Assembly (NCBI GenBank): GCA_024281675.1
Contig: JAMXAG010000002.1
Span: 62,001 to 126,000, forward strand
Direction: 5' to 3'
DNA: 64,000 nucleotides
DNA from: Nitrosomonas sp.
Lineage (GTDB): Bacteria > Pseudomonadota > Gammaproteobacteria > Burkholderiales > Nitrosomonadaceae
This document shows, piece after piece, positions 17,708-26,590 of this stretch (within the stretch, counting starts at the first letter, position 1; every line of letters begins with the position of its first letter). The notes beneath the pieces are model-generated. The model made no database searches, was not told where the DNA came from, and saw nothing but the letters and a program-made list of their open reading frames with translations. A program made the position numbers and the translations under genes.

Positions 17708-19969
17708 GTGAATATGGAAACGAAAGATAACAAAACTAATATTCTTGCTCACGTTCGTCAGGATAAAAACGGTAACTGGGAGGAACATGCGCTGAATGAA
17801 CATCTGTATGAGGTTGCCCGTCGCGCCGGGGAAGCTGCTCATGCATTTGATAATGGAGATTGGGCGCGGCTTGCTGGGTTATGGCATGACTTGGGCAAGT
17901 ATCGTGAGAAATTTCAGGAATACATCAAAAAGGCCAGTGGTTACTACGATACAGAGGCGCATATCGAAGGCGCACCGGGACGGGTCGATCATTCCACCGC
18001 GGGGGCAATTCATGCCGTCGAAAAACTGGGATTACAAGGGCGTATTCTGGCTTATCTGATTGCCGGTCATCATGCCGGATTACCGGATTGGAACAACGCT
18101 GAAGGTGGTCAATCTACACTACTTCAACGCATGGAAACCGGCAAGCAAAATGGTTATTTGCAAGAGGTACATAACGCTGCACCACCTGCCGAGATTCTCA
18201 ACCAACCCCGTCCTGCATCATTACCTCCAAAAGGATCTTTGGCATTGTGGCTCAGAATGTTGTTTTCTTGCTTGGTGGATGCGGATTTCCTCGATACAGA
18301 AGCTTTCATGGACGATAAAAAGAGCGGTTTGCGTTCCGGATATCCTTCGATAGAGGCGCTGAAAAGCACATTCGATAAGCACATGATCGATAAGGCTGCC
18401 AACGCTAAAGATAGTGCAGTCAATCGTATTCGAACCGAAGTGCTACGGCAGTGCCGCGAAAAAGGTGAATTATCTTCTGGTTTATTTTCTCTGACCGTGC
18501 CAACCGGAGGAGGCAAGACGCTCTCAAGTATGGCATTTGCGCTTCATCACGCAATGCACCATCGTAAAAACCGCGTGATTTATGTGATTCCCTACACCAG
18601 TATTCTGGAACAGACAGCAGAAATCTTTCGAAGCATCTTCGGTGCTAAGAATGTTATCGAGCATCACAGCAATCTCGATCCAGATCGCGAAGATTCGCGC
18701 TCCCGATTGGCAACAGAGAATTGGGATGCGCCCATTATCGTCACTACCAACGTACAATTTTTTGAATCACTGTTCGCAGCAAAGACCAGTCGCTGCCGCA
18801 AGTTGCACAATATCATTAACAGCGTGGTGATATTGGACGAAGCACAGTTACTGCCACCGGAATTTCTTGCACCGATTCTGCACGTAATGCAGGATCTGGC
18901 ACTCAGTTACAAAGTCAGTTTCGTGCTTTCCACTGCGACACAACCCGCTTTCTCCTCGCGTCCAAAATTTCCTGGTCTCAAAAATGTGCAGGAACTCATG
19001 GATGATCCAGCGCGGCTATATATTGATCTAAAGCGTGTTGAAACCGAATTACCTACCGATTTTGCTAACCCTCGTACCTGGGAATTCATCGCCGAAGAAT
19101 TGCAACAGCATGAGTCCGTGCTTTGCATAGTGAATTCCCGCAAGGATTGCCGTGAATTACACGGCTTGATGCCGAAGGACACGATTCATTTGTCGGCATT
19201 GATGTGCGCACAGCATCGCAGTCAAGTCATAGCCGAAATCAAGCAACGTCTGAAAGATGGTATTCCAACGCGTGTGATCAGCACCCAGTTGGTCGAAGCC
19301 GGGGTCGACATGGATTTTCCGGTGGTCTATCGTGCATTGGCAGGGTTGGATGCTATAGCACAGGCAGCAGGTCGCTGCAACCGCGAGGGAGTACTATCCA
19401 AGATGGGCAAAGTAGTGGTATTCGTGCCTCCAAAACCTGCTGCTCCAGGTTTATTACGCAAAGCTCAGCAAAGCGGGCAGGAAATTATGAGATTGACTGA
19501 AGGTGACCCGCTCACTCGTGAGCGCTTTGAAGCTTATTTCCGGCATTACTATGCAAGCCTGAACAGTTTGGATAAAGCAGACATTATTGGTTTGTTGGAT
19601 TTGCACAATCAAGCTGAGGCAAGAAAAGCAGAGTTTAATTTCCGTACCGCAGCCGGACTTTTCCGGTTGATTGATGAGGAAGGTCAAACTGCCGTGATTG
19701 TGTGTTATGGCGAAAGTCTAAAACTGACCGATACACTCGAGAAAAGTCACAATATGGAACCATATGAACGCCGGGGCATATTACGCAAATTACAACGTTA
19801 TACAGTCAATATTCGTGAATATGAATGCAGAGAATTGCTGGAAAATCGAGATATCCGGGAAATCTTTCCTGGTGTGTACATACAAGATTCTGATTTACTC
19901 TACCATTCTCAACTAGGACTATTGATGAGTAAGGACATTGTTTTTGATCCAATGCAAGGCGTCATTTAA
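17708..19969 (+). CDS. cas3: CRISPR-associated helicase/nuclease Cas3 (type I-C, HD-helicase fusion)
   Basis: An HD-nuclease/helicase fusion of about 750 residues that unwinds and degrades DNA marked by Cascade. The HD domain is N-terminal: EHALNEHL, then LWHDLGKYREKF and AGHHAGLPDW. The SF2 helicase follows, with motif I TGGGKT (VPTGGGKTLSSMAFAL), motif II LDEAQLLPPEF, motif III STATQ, and the C-terminal motifs QLVEAGVDMDFP and QAAGRCNREG. The open frame begins with GTG at 17687. I prefer GTG 17708, which has AAGGA 6 bases upstream; ATG 17714 is also possible. It is the first gene of the operon, 14 bases before cas5c. Confidence 0.96.
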   Translation: MNMETKDNKTNILAHVRQDKNGNWEEHALNEHLYEVARRAGEAAHAFDNGDWARLAGLWHDLGKYREKFQEYIKKASGYYDTEAHIEGAPGRVDHSTAGAIHAVEKLGLQGRILAYLIAGHHAGLPDWNNAEGGQSTLLQRMETGKQNGYLQEVHNAAPPAEILNQPRPASLPPKGSLALWLRMLFSCLVDADFLDTEAFMDDKKSGLRSGYPSIEALKSTFDKHMIDKAANAKDSAVNRIRTEVLRQCREKGELSSGLFSLTVPTGGGKTLSSMAFALHHAMHHRKNRVIYVIPYTSILEQTAEIFRSIFGAKNVIEHHSNLDPDREDSRSRLATENWDAPIIVTTNVQFFESLFAAKTSRCRKLHNIINSVVILDEAQLLPPEFLAPILHVMQDLALSYKVSFVLSTATQPAFSSRPKFPGLKNVQELMDDPARLYIDLKRVETELPTDFANPRTWEFIAEELQQHESVLCIVNSRKDCRELHGLMPKDTIHLSALMCAQHRSQVIAEIKQRLKDGIPTRVISTQLVEAGVDMDFPVVYRALAGLDAIAQAAGRCNREGVLSKMGKVVVFVPPKPAAPGLLRKAQQSGQEIMRLTEGDPLTRERFEAYFRHYYASLNSLDKADIIGLLDLHNQAEARKAEFNFRTAAGLFRLIDEEGQTAVIVCYGESLKLTDTLEKSHNMEPYERRGILRKLQRYTVNIREYECRELLENRDIREIFPGVYIQDSDLLYHSQLGLLMSKDIVFDPMQGVI

Positions 19970-19983
19970 GAAAAGGGGGGTAT

Positions 19984-20685
19984 ATGAAAACTTACTGCCT
20001 TGAAGTCAGTGGCGACTTCGCTTGCTTCACTCGCCCGGAAATGAAAGTCGAGCGTGTGAGCTATGACGTGATGACACCATCATCCGCTCGTGCAGTGTTT
20101 GAATCCATCCTGTGGAAACCATCTATCCGCTGGCACATCGATAAGATCGAGGTGCTTAAACCGATTCGCTGGATTTCCATCCGTCGAAATGAGGTAGGAG
20201 CAGTAATTTCGGTGCGCAATGCTCAGGAAGCAATGAACAAAGGCACAGGCCAACTTGGATTGAATATCGAAGACGAAAGACAGCAGCGTGCCGGATTGTT
20301 TTTGCGCGACGTGACTTATCGTATCCATGCGCATTTTGAGTTGCAACTGAATGCCGGAGAAAATAATACAGCGGCTAAATTTATGGATATGTTCGAGCGC
20401 CGAGCAGAGAAGGGGCAATGTGTTAATCAACCTTATCTTGGTTGCAGGGAGTTTGCTTGTAATTTCCGGCTGGTTGATACAAGCTTGGAGCAATCAAAAC
20501 AGAATGAACTAAAACCGATGGAGCGAAGAGATCTGGGATTTGAAGTCCCACGTGACCTCGGTTGGATGCTGTACGACATGGATTATTGCAATGCCGCTGA
20601 TCCGCAACCGCGATTTTTCCGTGCCACGCTGGAGAACGGCATATTGAATGTACCGGCTTGGGATAGTCAGGAGGTGCGAGGATGA
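19984..20685 (+). CDS. cas5c: CRISPR-associated protein Cas5c (type I-C crRNA endonuclease)
   Basis: A 233-residue Cas5d/Cas5c-type RAMP. In type I-C this protein replaces Cas6 and cleaves the repeat RNA. The N-terminus YCLEVSGDFACFTRPEMKVERVSYDVMTPSSARAV is the typical Cas5 start, with the RAMP strand and the helix entering at PSSARAVFESILWKP. The motif MFERRAEKGQCVNQPYLGCREFACNFRLV is also characteristic of I-C Cas5. A GGGGGG purine tract precedes the ATG. Its stop overlaps the start of cas8c. Confidence 0.95.
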   Translation: MKTYCLEVSGDFACFTRPEMKVERVSYDVMTPSSARAVFESILWKPSIRWHIDKIEVLKPIRWISIRRNEVGAVISVRNAQEAMNKGTGQLGLNIEDERQQRAGLFLRDVTYRIHAHFELQLNAGENNTAAKFMDMFERRAEKGQCVNQPYLGCREFACNFRLVDTSLEQSKQNELKPMERRDLGFEVPRDLGWMLYDMDYCNAADPQPRFFRATLENGILNVPAWDSQEVRG

Positions 20686-22409
20686 TTCTGCAAGCACTCA
20701 ACGAATATTATCAGCGCAAAACCCGGCTGCCGGATAGCGACTTGGCACCACCCGGTTTCGAGCATAAAGCCATTCCGTTTCTCATCGTGCTGACAGCGGA
20801 TGGTAATTTTGTCAGCCTGGATGATACGCGCGAAGGCGAAGGCAAGAAAAAGATTGCCAAATCCTATCTCGTACCACAGGCGGTCAAACGCTCGTCAGGG
20901 GTAGCGGCTAATCTGTTATGGGATCACTCTGGTTATGTTTTCGGAGTCGATGATAAAGGAAAACCCAAACGAGCTCATGAACAGCATCTGGCATTCACCG
21001 AGACTATTCGCTCTCGCTTTGCTGCTTCAATGGATGCGGGTATTCAGGCGGTATTGTCTTTCCTTGAGCATGGCAACTTTGAAGCAGTTTTCTCACACCC
21101 TTTATGGCCAGAAATTCAGGAAACCGGAGCCAATCTGACGTTTCGGCTGGAAGGCGATTACGAACCGGTATGCGAACGACCCGCAGTAGCGGATGTGCTA
21201 TCCACGAAGGACGATTCCAATCCTGAGAAAGCCTCACTTTGTTTGGTCTCAGGTGAAGCAGATGTTATCGAACGACTGCATCCTTCCGTCAAAGGCATAT
21301 GGGGTGCGCAAAGCTCCGGTGCCAGTATCGTTTCATTCAATCTGGATGCATTTAGTTCCTATGGCAAATCACAGGGTGGGAATGCGCCAGTGGGTAAGCG
21401 AGCTGTATTTTCGTATACCACAGCACTCAACCATTTGTTGGCCAAAGATTCAAGACAACGCATCCAGGTAGGTGACGCATCGACGGTTTTCTGGGCAGCA
21501 ACACCGGGACATCCAATGGAGGAATTGTTCCCCGGGTTGTTTAGCGAACCACCTAAAGATAATCCCGATCTCGGCACCGCAGCAGTTGCCGCATTGCTAA
21601 ATGCGCCGAAAACTGGTGCAGGCAGCTTAGAAGACGATGACACCCGGTTTTATGTGCTAGGTCTTGCGCCCAATGCTGCCCGTATCGCTGTGCGCTTCTG
21701 GCATATCAAAACTGTGGGGGAATTGGCTGTCAATATTCGCCGTCACTTCGATGATCTGCGGATTGCCCATGCGCCGCATGAGCCGGAAACACTGTCGCTG
21801 TTCCGCTTACTGGTCGCAACAGCGATGCTGGGCAAATCGGAAAACATTCCGCCCAATCTCGGCGGCGACGTGATGCGCAGTGTGATTGAAGGGCTACTTT
21901 ATCCGCAAACCCTACTTTCCGGTGCAATTCGTCGGATTCGTGCCGAACAAGAAATCACCTATCCGCGCGCCGCGATTATCAAAGCGTGCATTAATCGTCA
22001 ATCAGGCAAGGAGGAACTCAAAGTGGCACTGGACGAAAATAACACGAATACCGCCTATCGGCTGGGTCGACTGTTTGCGGTACTGGAACGGATTCAGGAG
22101 CGAGCAAACCCTGGTATCAATGCGACAATCCGGGATCGTTACTACGGCGCGGCATCAAGTACGCCCGTCACCGTTTTTTCGACATTGCTCAAGCTTAAAA
22201 ACCATCACCTTGCCAAGCTGGAAAACAAAGGTGAGGCCATCAATTATGAGAAATTGCTGGGGCAGATCATTGATGGTGTCATCGATTTCCCCGCGCAACT
22301 TGCCTTGCAAGACCAGGGCCGTTTTGCCATCGGCTACTACCATCAGCGACAAGCTTTTTCACCAAATCCGAATCCACCAATAAGGGAGAATGATCATCAT
22401 GGCACTTAA
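20682..22409 (+). CDS. cas8c: CRISPR-associated protein Cas8c (Csd1), type I-C large subunit
   Basis: 575 residues, the signature large subunit of type I-C Cascade that recognises the PAM. The N-terminus [32 protein letters not shown] and later [35 protein letters not shown] are diagnostic Csd1 blocks. In many I-C systems a small Cas11 subunit is translated from within cas8c; an internal start in the last third is possible but I cannot identify it. The start ATG overlaps the cas5c stop and has a strong SD (GGAGGTGCGAGG). Confidence 0.96.
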   Translation: MILQALNEYYQRKTRLPDSDLAPPGFEHKAIPFLIVLTADGNFVSLDDTREGEGKKKIAKSYLVPQAVKRSSGVAANLLWDHSGYVFGVDDKGKPKRAHEQHLAFTETIRSRFAASMDAGIQAVLSFLEHGNFEAVFSHPLWPEIQETGANLTFRLEGDYEPVCERPAVADVLSTKDDSNPEKASLCLVSGEADVIERLHPSVKGIWGAQSSGASIVSFNLDAFSSYGKSQGGNAPVGKRAVFSYTTALNHLLAKDSRQRIQVGDASTVFWAATPGHPMEELFPGLFSEPPKDNPDLGTAAVAALLNAPKTGAGSLEDDDTRFYVLGLAPNAARIAVRFWHIKTVGELAVNIRRHFDDLRIAHAPHEPETLSLFRLLVATAMLGKSENIPPNLGGDVMRSVIEGLLYPQTLLSGAIRRIRAEQEITYPRAAIIKACINRQSGKEELKVALDENNTNTAYRLGRLFAVLERIQERANPGINATIRDRYYGAASSTPVTVFSTLLKLKNHHLAKLENKGEAINYEKLLGQIIDGVIDFPAQLALQDQGRFAIGYYHQRQAFSPNPNPPIRENDHHGT

Positions 22410-23289
22410 CAACCGTTACGACTTCGTTTTGCTGTTCGACGTAAAAGATGGCAATCCCAATGGCGATCCGGATGCAGGCAATTTGCCGCGCGTGGATGCG
22501 GAAACCGGTCGTGGCCTGGTAACCGACGTGAGCTTGAAGCGCAAGGTACGCAATTTTGTAGGTTTGACAAAGGGTGAGCAACCGCCATTTGAAATTTACG
22601 TGAAAGAAAAAGCTATTCTCAACAAGCAACATGAGCGAGCTTATCAGGCCATTCCTGGCGGAGTTGAGATACTTGCTGGTGATGACAAGAAACGCAAAGG
22701 TGGGGATAAAGTGGCTGAAACACGTGGCTGGATGTGCAAAAATTTCTATGATGTGCGCACTTTCGGTGCAGTTATGTCAACAGGCATCAATTGCGGTCAA
22801 GTACGTGGACCGGTTCAATTAACTTTTGCTCGTTCTATCGATCCGATTGTGGCACAAGAACACTCCATTACCCGCATGGCAGTTGCTACCGAAGCAGAGG
22901 CAGAAAAGCAAGGTGGAGATAATCGCACGATGGGTCGAAAATTCACCGTACCTTACGGCTTGTATGTTGCCCATGGTTTTGTGTCCTCCTTTCTCACCAA
23001 GCAGACCGGTTTTGATGAAAAGGATCTGGAATTGCTCTGGCAAGCACTGGCACAAATGTTCGAGCATGATCGCTCCGCCGCAAGGGGTGAAATGTCTACA
23101 CGTGGATTATATGTCTTCAAACACGATAGTGAATTGGGCAATGCACCAGCATTCAGCTTATTCGAACGCATTCAACCCAAACTCAAGAACGGCATTGTTG
23201 TACCGCGCTCATTCGAAGATTATGAGATTTTTGTAAGTAAGGAAACCATGCCAACCGGCATAACCCTTGAAAGGCATGATGATGAATAA
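22399..23289 (+). CDS. cas7c: CRISPR-associated protein Cas7c (Csd2), type I-C backbone
   Basis: About 296 residues. The Csd2 signatures are clear: [68 protein letters not shown] and SIDPI. The protein forms the six-subunit crRNA-binding backbone. ATG 22399 is preferred over ATG 22390, because GGGAG (22384-22388) sits 10 bases before it. Its start lies within the cas8c 3' end (11 bases). Its 3' end overlaps the embedded hicB. Confidence 0.96.
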   Translation: MALNNRYDFVLLFDVKDGNPNGDPDAGNLPRVDAETGRGLVTDVSLKRKVRNFVGLTKGEQPPFEIYVKEKAILNKQHERAYQAIPGGVEILAGDDKKRKGGDKVAETRGWMCKNFYDVRTFGAVMSTGINCGQVRGPVQLTFARSIDPIVAQEHSITRMAVATEAEAEKQGGDNRTMGRKFTVPYGLYVAHGFVSSFLTKQTGFDEKDLELLWQALAQMFEHDRSAARGEMSTRGLYVFKHDSELGNAPAFSLFERIQPKLKNGIVVPRSFEDYEIFVSKETMPTGITLERHDDE

Positions 23290-23485
23290 TTCCAATGAAA
23301 TTATTTTCTTAGTAGAAGAGGCGCCTGAAGGTGGCTTCATTGCTCGGGCACTGGGCGAATCTATTTTTACCGAAGCGGATGATTTGAATGCTTTGCATCA
23401 TCAAGTGCGCGATGCCGTGCATTGCCATTTTGATGAAGATAAACACCCGAAATCATCCGTCTACATTTTGTCCGTGAAGAAGTAA
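23282..23485 (+). CDS. hicB: HicB-like antitoxin, short form, inside the cas operon
   Basis: A 67-residue protein with the HicB RNase-H-like fold pattern: [45 protein letters not shown]. It ends right after this domain (SVYILSVKK), so the C-terminal DNA-binding domain of longer HicB proteins is absent. The open frame extends up to TTG 23267, but AAAGG at 23270-23274 is correctly placed for ATG 23282. With that start the gene overlaps the cas7c stop by 8 bases. It is followed 7 bases later by hicA, as in TA pairs. Database hits to such proteins are sometimes labelled 2-oxoisovalerate dehydrogenase; that label is an old mis-annotation. With no DNA-binding domain, the pair probably depends on the cas promoter. 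Confidence 0.85.
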   Translation: MNNSNEIIFLVEEAPEGGFIARALGESIFTEADDLNALHHQVRDAVHCHFDEDKHPKSSVYILSVKK

Positions 23486-23492
23486 TTCCGGC

Positions 23493-23741
23493 ATGAAACT
23501 GCCACGCGATGTATATGGCGCACAATTAATCAGAGTACTGAAACGACTGGAATATCGCGTCTTTCGACAAACAGGAAGCCATGTTCGACCGATATGCATC
23601 GCTTGTGAAGAGCATCACTTGACTGTTCCATTGCATGATCCATTGCGCATAGGCACATTGGCAGCGATTCTGGCTGATGTGGAATCACGCCATTATCTAT
23701 CAAGAGATGAGCTGATCACTCGATTATTTGGCAAAAATTGA
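23493..23741 (+). CDS. hicA: HicA-like mRNA interferase toxin, inside the cas operon
   Basis: 82 residues of the HicA double-stranded-RNA-binding-like fold: MKLPRDVYGAQLIRVLKRLEYRVFRQTGSH, with the catalytic histidine at position 30 in TGSHVR, then HHLTVPLHDPLRIGTLAAILADV, the classic HicA block. HicA toxins cleave mRNA unless bound by HicB. The stop codon overlaps the cas4 start by one base (TGATG), so translation of toxin and Cas4 is probably coupled. All key residues appear intact. The part after the histidine (PICIACEE) is less conserved than in most homologues. Confidence 0.88.
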   Translation: MKLPRDVYGAQLIRVLKRLEYRVFRQTGSHVRPICIACEEHHLTVPLHDPLRIGTLAAILADVESRHYLSRDELITRLFGKN

Positions 23742-24370
23742 TGGCAATCAGTGAATCTGACGAACCAATCATGTTGTCTGCCCTCCAGCACTGGAGTTAT
23801 TGTCCACGCCAGTGTGCCCTGATTCATATCGAACAGGCATTTGATGAGAATGTTCACACCATGCGTGGCAATGCCGTGCATCAGCGTGTAGATGAACCAG
23901 GTACGGACTCATTTGAAGGGGTGCGTAGCGAACATGCTCTGCCGGTTTGGTCGGAGCGCTTGGGATTAATAGGCAAATGCGATATCGTCGAATTTCATCC
24001 GAACGGACGTATTTATCCGGTGGAATACAAACATGGAAAAAAGCGAGTCAAGCTTCACGACGATCTTCAGCTTGCAGCACAAGCAATTTGTCTGGAAGAA
24101 ATGACTGGAAAACCAGTAACTCATGGAGCGATATATCATCATACTTCCCGTCGCCGTCGAGAAGTTGAAATAACAGCCACCTTGCGTCAACAAGTCGTAG
24201 ATACTGTTAATGCGGTGCGCACTTTACTAACCAATGGCCAATTACCGCCGCCAGTCAACGATGCACGCTGCAAAGAATGTTCATTACAGGATATTTGCCA
24301 GCCGGAAGCTTTAGCGGATAAAGCACACCAGCGCGAAATTTTGACCGGATTATTTAACGTGGACGAATAG
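23741..24370 (+). CDS. cas4: CRISPR-associated exonuclease Cas4
   Basis: A 209-residue Cas4 of the type I-C adaptation machinery, which selects and trims prespacers by PAM. The single N-terminal iron-sulfur cysteine is in WSYCPRQCAL and the C-terminal trio in ARCKECSLQDIC. The RecB-like nuclease core is present: GNAVHQRVDE, then GKCDIVEF and YPVEYKHGKKR (D...EYK). ATG 23741 overlaps the hicA stop. The 3' end overlaps the convergent toxin gene by 17 bases. It is separated from cas1 by an antisense TA module, whereas in most type I-C operons cas4 and cas1 are adjacent. Confidence 0.95.
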   Translation: MAISESDEPIMLSALQHWSYCPRQCALIHIEQAFDENVHTMRGNAVHQRVDEPGTDSFEGVRSEHALPVWSERLGLIGKCDIVEFHPNGRIYPVEYKHGKKRVKLHDDLQLAAQAICLEEMTGKPVTHGAIYHHTSRRRREVEITATLRQQVVDTVNAVRTLLTNGQLPPPVNDARCKECSLQDICQPEALADKAHQREILTGLFNVDE

Positions 24371-24728
24371 CGTAATGAAACATGCCACATATCCCCAGAA
24401 AAGCACGTTCAACAGAAATCATTTCTTCTTCGCTAAGTGCAGCCAAAGGCCCTTCCCCGAATCGGGAGCGATCCAGGGTTCGCGGTTGATCGACAATGAC
24501 TTGACAATCTTTTATCAAACGATGACGAGCGGTAACCGTTACCCTCCATTGTTTGAAAGCGGGATAAACTCGCGTTGTCAGCGGCAGAATGATAATCATC
24601 GGTGTTCCGATGGCGGTAAGCGCATCGTCCTGAAAAACCAGAACCGGACGGATTTTGCCAACTTCCTGCCCGCGCGGCGGATTCAGATTGGCGGTCCAAA
24701 TCTCGCCACGGTGAATTACTTCCACCAC
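24354..24728 (-). CDS. MazF/PemK-family endoribonuclease toxin, antisense between cas4 and cas1
   Basis: 124 residues of the MazF/PemK/ChpB fold: VIHRGEIWTANLNPPRGQEVGKIRPVLVFQDD carries the conserved RGEIW, P.G.E..K.RP.L..Q, and is followed by ILPLTTRVYP and the C-terminal QPRTLDRSRF and SEEEMISVERAFLGICG. The family cleaves mRNA at short motifs. Starts are GTG 24728 or GTG 24725. It overlaps its antitoxin by 13 bases and converges with cas4 (17-base stop-to-stop overlap). Its orientation is opposite to every cas gene, so it is a self-contained unit placed within the operon. Confidence 0.9.
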   Translation of the reverse strand: MVEVIHRGEIWTANLNPPRGQEVGKIRPVLVFQDDALTAIGTPMIIILPLTTRVYPAFKQWRVTVTARHRLIKDCQVIVDQPRTLDRSRFGEGPLAALSEEEMISVERAFLGICGMFHYAIRPR

Positions 24729-25033
24729 TTTTCGGGAGACTCAGTATGCGGCAAATCGCCGGATATTCGGCGCTCAACATTCTCCAGCATTTCATTTTCA
24801 ATCGGCAGAAATTCTTCGCCAATGGCTTGCGCTTCTTGCCGGATACTCTCGATAGCGTATGCTGCTCGTGCCTCTTCAAGGAGTTGATCCATGAAACGTT
24901 TTTTTTCAATTTCAGTGAGATACCAGGTAAGCGCATCGCGCGCAATTTCGGAACGGGTTTTATTTTCCCGTCGGGCTTCCTCGGCAAGCTGCTGTTCGAT
25001 TTGGCCGGTTAATCGAATATTGAGTGTGGTCAT
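24716..25033 (-). CDS. Ribbon-helix-helix antitoxin paired with the MazF-like toxin
   Basis: 105 residues. The N-terminus TTLNIRLTGQIEQQLAEEARRENKTRSEIARDALTWYL is a ribbon-helix-helix (CopG/Arc-type) DNA-binding domain: the beta strand TLNIRL is followed by two helices. The C-terminal half is acidic and likely wraps the toxin (EEARAAYAIESIRQEAQAIGEEFLP). AGGA 7 bases before the ATG is a good ribosome binding site. Antitoxin precedes toxin and overlaps it, as in autoregulated TA operons. The start is only 49 bases from the divergent cas1 start, so its DNA-binding domain could also influence cas1-cas2 transcription (inference). Confidence 0.88.
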   Translation of the reverse strand: MTTLNIRLTGQIEQQLAEEARRENKTRSEIARDALTWYLTEIEKKRFMDQLLEEARAAYAIESIRQEAQAIGEEFLPIENEMLENVERRISGDLPHTESPEKWWK

Positions 25034-25082
25034 GCTGCATTCCTTGTCGCATCATAAAATACCATACATATTGTAATACAAA
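25034..25082. promoter_or_regulatory. Divergent promoter region between TA module and cas1-cas2
   Basis: The 49 AT-rich bases must hold the antitoxin promoter (minus strand) and possibly one for cas1. On the minus strand TTGTAT and a TATTTTAT-like -10 are spaced suitably. The stretch 25061-25088 contains near-symmetric TACATATTGTAATACAAA sequence, a possible ribbon-helix-helix operator. These are guesses by eye. Confidence 0.35.
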
Positions 25083-26117
25083 ATGTATCAAATCCTCAAC
25101 ACACTTTACATCATGACACCTAATGCCTATGCGCATTTGGAAAACGATACACTACGCATCGACGTGGAACGTCAAAAGAAATTGCAAGTACCTTTGCATC
25201 ACCTCGGTTCAGTGGTCTGTTTTGGCAATGTCATGATTTCTCCTGCTTTGATGCATCGCTGTGCCGATGATGGTATCAGTCTGGTGCTGCTCAATGGTAA
25301 TGGGCGTTTCAAGGCACGCCTGGAAGGCGCGGTCAGCGGCAATATTCTGCTGCGGCAGGCGCAACATCGTGTGGCTGCCGATGAGCAATTTTCTTTGGCG
25401 ACAGCGCAGGCGGTTCTTGCCGGAAAGCTGCGCAATGCAAGGCAAGTATTAATGCGCGGTGCGCGTGAAAGCGCCGACGAGCGAGATCAAAAAACTTTGA
25501 GTGATGCAGCAACGTCATTGGCTAATTCCATTCGCAATCTACCCGTTGCCGGAGATTTAGATGTAGTACGTGGCATCGAAGGTGATGCTGCCAAAGTATA
25601 TTTTTCTGCTCTACCGTATCTGGTGCGCCTGAATGTACGGGAACATTTCACCATGAATGGCCGCTCGCGTCGCCCACCACGTGATCGTTTCAATGCGCTG
25701 TTATCATTTCTTTACTCCATGGTAATGAACGATTGCCGTTCAGCGCTTGAAAGTGTGGGGCTGGATCCACAGTTGGGGTTTTTACACACTGTGCGCCCTG
25801 GTCGGGCGGCGTTGGCGCTGGATCTGATGGAAGAGTTCCGCGCTATTCTGGCGGATCGGCTTGCGCTGACCTTGATCAATCGCGGCCAGATCACAGTGCG
25901 TGATCTCACGGAACATGAAGGCGGCGCAGTGTATCTGGAAGGGGATGCAAGAAAGATTGTTGTGGCGGCATATCAGGAACGTAAACAAGAGGAAATAACT
26001 CATCCGCTACTGGAAACAAAAATGCCAATCGGCCTTTTGCCGCAGCTTCAGGCGCGTTTCATGGCGCGCGCCATCCGTGGCGAAATGGATGGTTACATCC
26101 CTTTCTTAATAAAATAA
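25083..26117 (+). CDS. cas1: CRISPR-associated integrase Cas1 (type I-C)
   Basis: 344 residues. It begins [24 protein letters not shown], the usual I-C Cas1 start, so ATG 25083 is kept although its SD is weak. The active-site metal ligands are recognisable: [11 protein letters not shown] (Glu), [21 protein letters not shown] (His and Glu/Asp). Together with Cas2 it integrates new spacers at the leader end. It is followed 2 bases later by cas2. Its promoter may be separate from the cas3 operon, since the antisense TA intervenes. Confidence 0.96.
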   Translation: MYQILNTLYIMTPNAYAHLENDTLRIDVERQKKLQVPLHHLGSVVCFGNVMISPALMHRCADDGISLVLLNGNGRFKARLEGAVSGNILLRQAQHRVAADEQFSLATAQAVLAGKLRNARQVLMRGARESADERDQKTLSDAATSLANSIRNLPVAGDLDVVRGIEGDAAKVYFSALPYLVRLNVREHFTMNGRSRRPPRDRFNALLSFLYSMVMNDCRSALESVGLDPQLGFLHTVRPGRAALALDLMEEFRAILADRLALTLINRGQITVRDLTEHEGGAVYLEGDARKIVVAAYQERKQEEITHPLLETKMPIGLLPQLQARFMARAIRGEMDGYIPFLIK

Positions 26118-26119
26118 TC

Positions 26120-26410
26120 ATGTTGATCATCGTAACGTATGATGTTTCTACTGAAACCAGAGAGGGACGCAAAAGACTGCGGCGCGTAGCCAAAATATGC
26201 GAAGGAACCGGGCAACGCGTGCAGAAATCGGTATTTGAATGTAAAGTCACGCTAATGCAATACGAGGAGCTGGAACGCAGGTTGTTAGCCGAAATCGATG
26301 AAAAAGAAGATAACCTCCGCTTGTATCGTTTAACGGAACCGGTTGAATTGCATGTCAAAGAATATGGGAAATTTAAGGTGGTTGATTTTGACGGGCCGCT
26401 AGTTGTTTAA
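26120..26410 (+). CDS. cas2: CRISPR-associated protein Cas2
   Basis: 96 residues. [41 protein letters not shown] is the ferredoxin-like Cas2 start, with the conserved YDV Asp. It bridges two Cas1 dimers in the integration complex. It begins 2 bases after the cas1 stop, so the pair is co-translated. The stop is followed directly by the leader of the CRISPR array. Confidence 0.96.
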   Translation: MLIIVTYDVSTETREGRKRLRRVAKICEGTGQRVQKSVFECKVTLMQYEELERRLLAEIDEKEDNLRLYRLTEPVELHVKEYGKFKVVDFDGPLVV

Positions 26411-26590
26411 AATGCGCGAACCACAAGGGATGACAAAACTCCGGCCTGTTCGCGATGTATGTAACCTAATGAATATTATGAATACTATCAAGAAAATATT
26501 GTTTGATATGCTGCTAACTAGCCTTAGCAATAGACAGTTCGCGCATTCACAGCAATATTCCTTGTTGTATGATGGAGTTGTAGTTGTACT
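26411..26590 (+). promoter_or_regulatory. CRISPR leader
   Basis: 180 non-coding bases between cas2 and the first repeat, AT-rich in the middle. They contain an 11-base perfect inverted repeat, AATGCGCGAAC at 26411-26421 and GTTCGCGCATT at 26537-26547, with a further GTTCGCG at 26448-26454. The degenerate repeat lies at the other end of the array, which confirms that this side is the leader. Confidence 0.8.

Noticed and set aside
23282-23485. Annotation as 2-oxoisovalerate dehydrogenase
   Set aside because: A known database mislabel; the fold pattern and the adjacent hicA show a HicB antitoxin.
17344-26410. CreTA-like RNA module (repeat-like antitoxin crRNA) among the cas genes
   Set aside because: I looked for repeat-like GGATTGAAAC or CCCGGCT sequence outside the array and found none; TA genes here are protein-coding.
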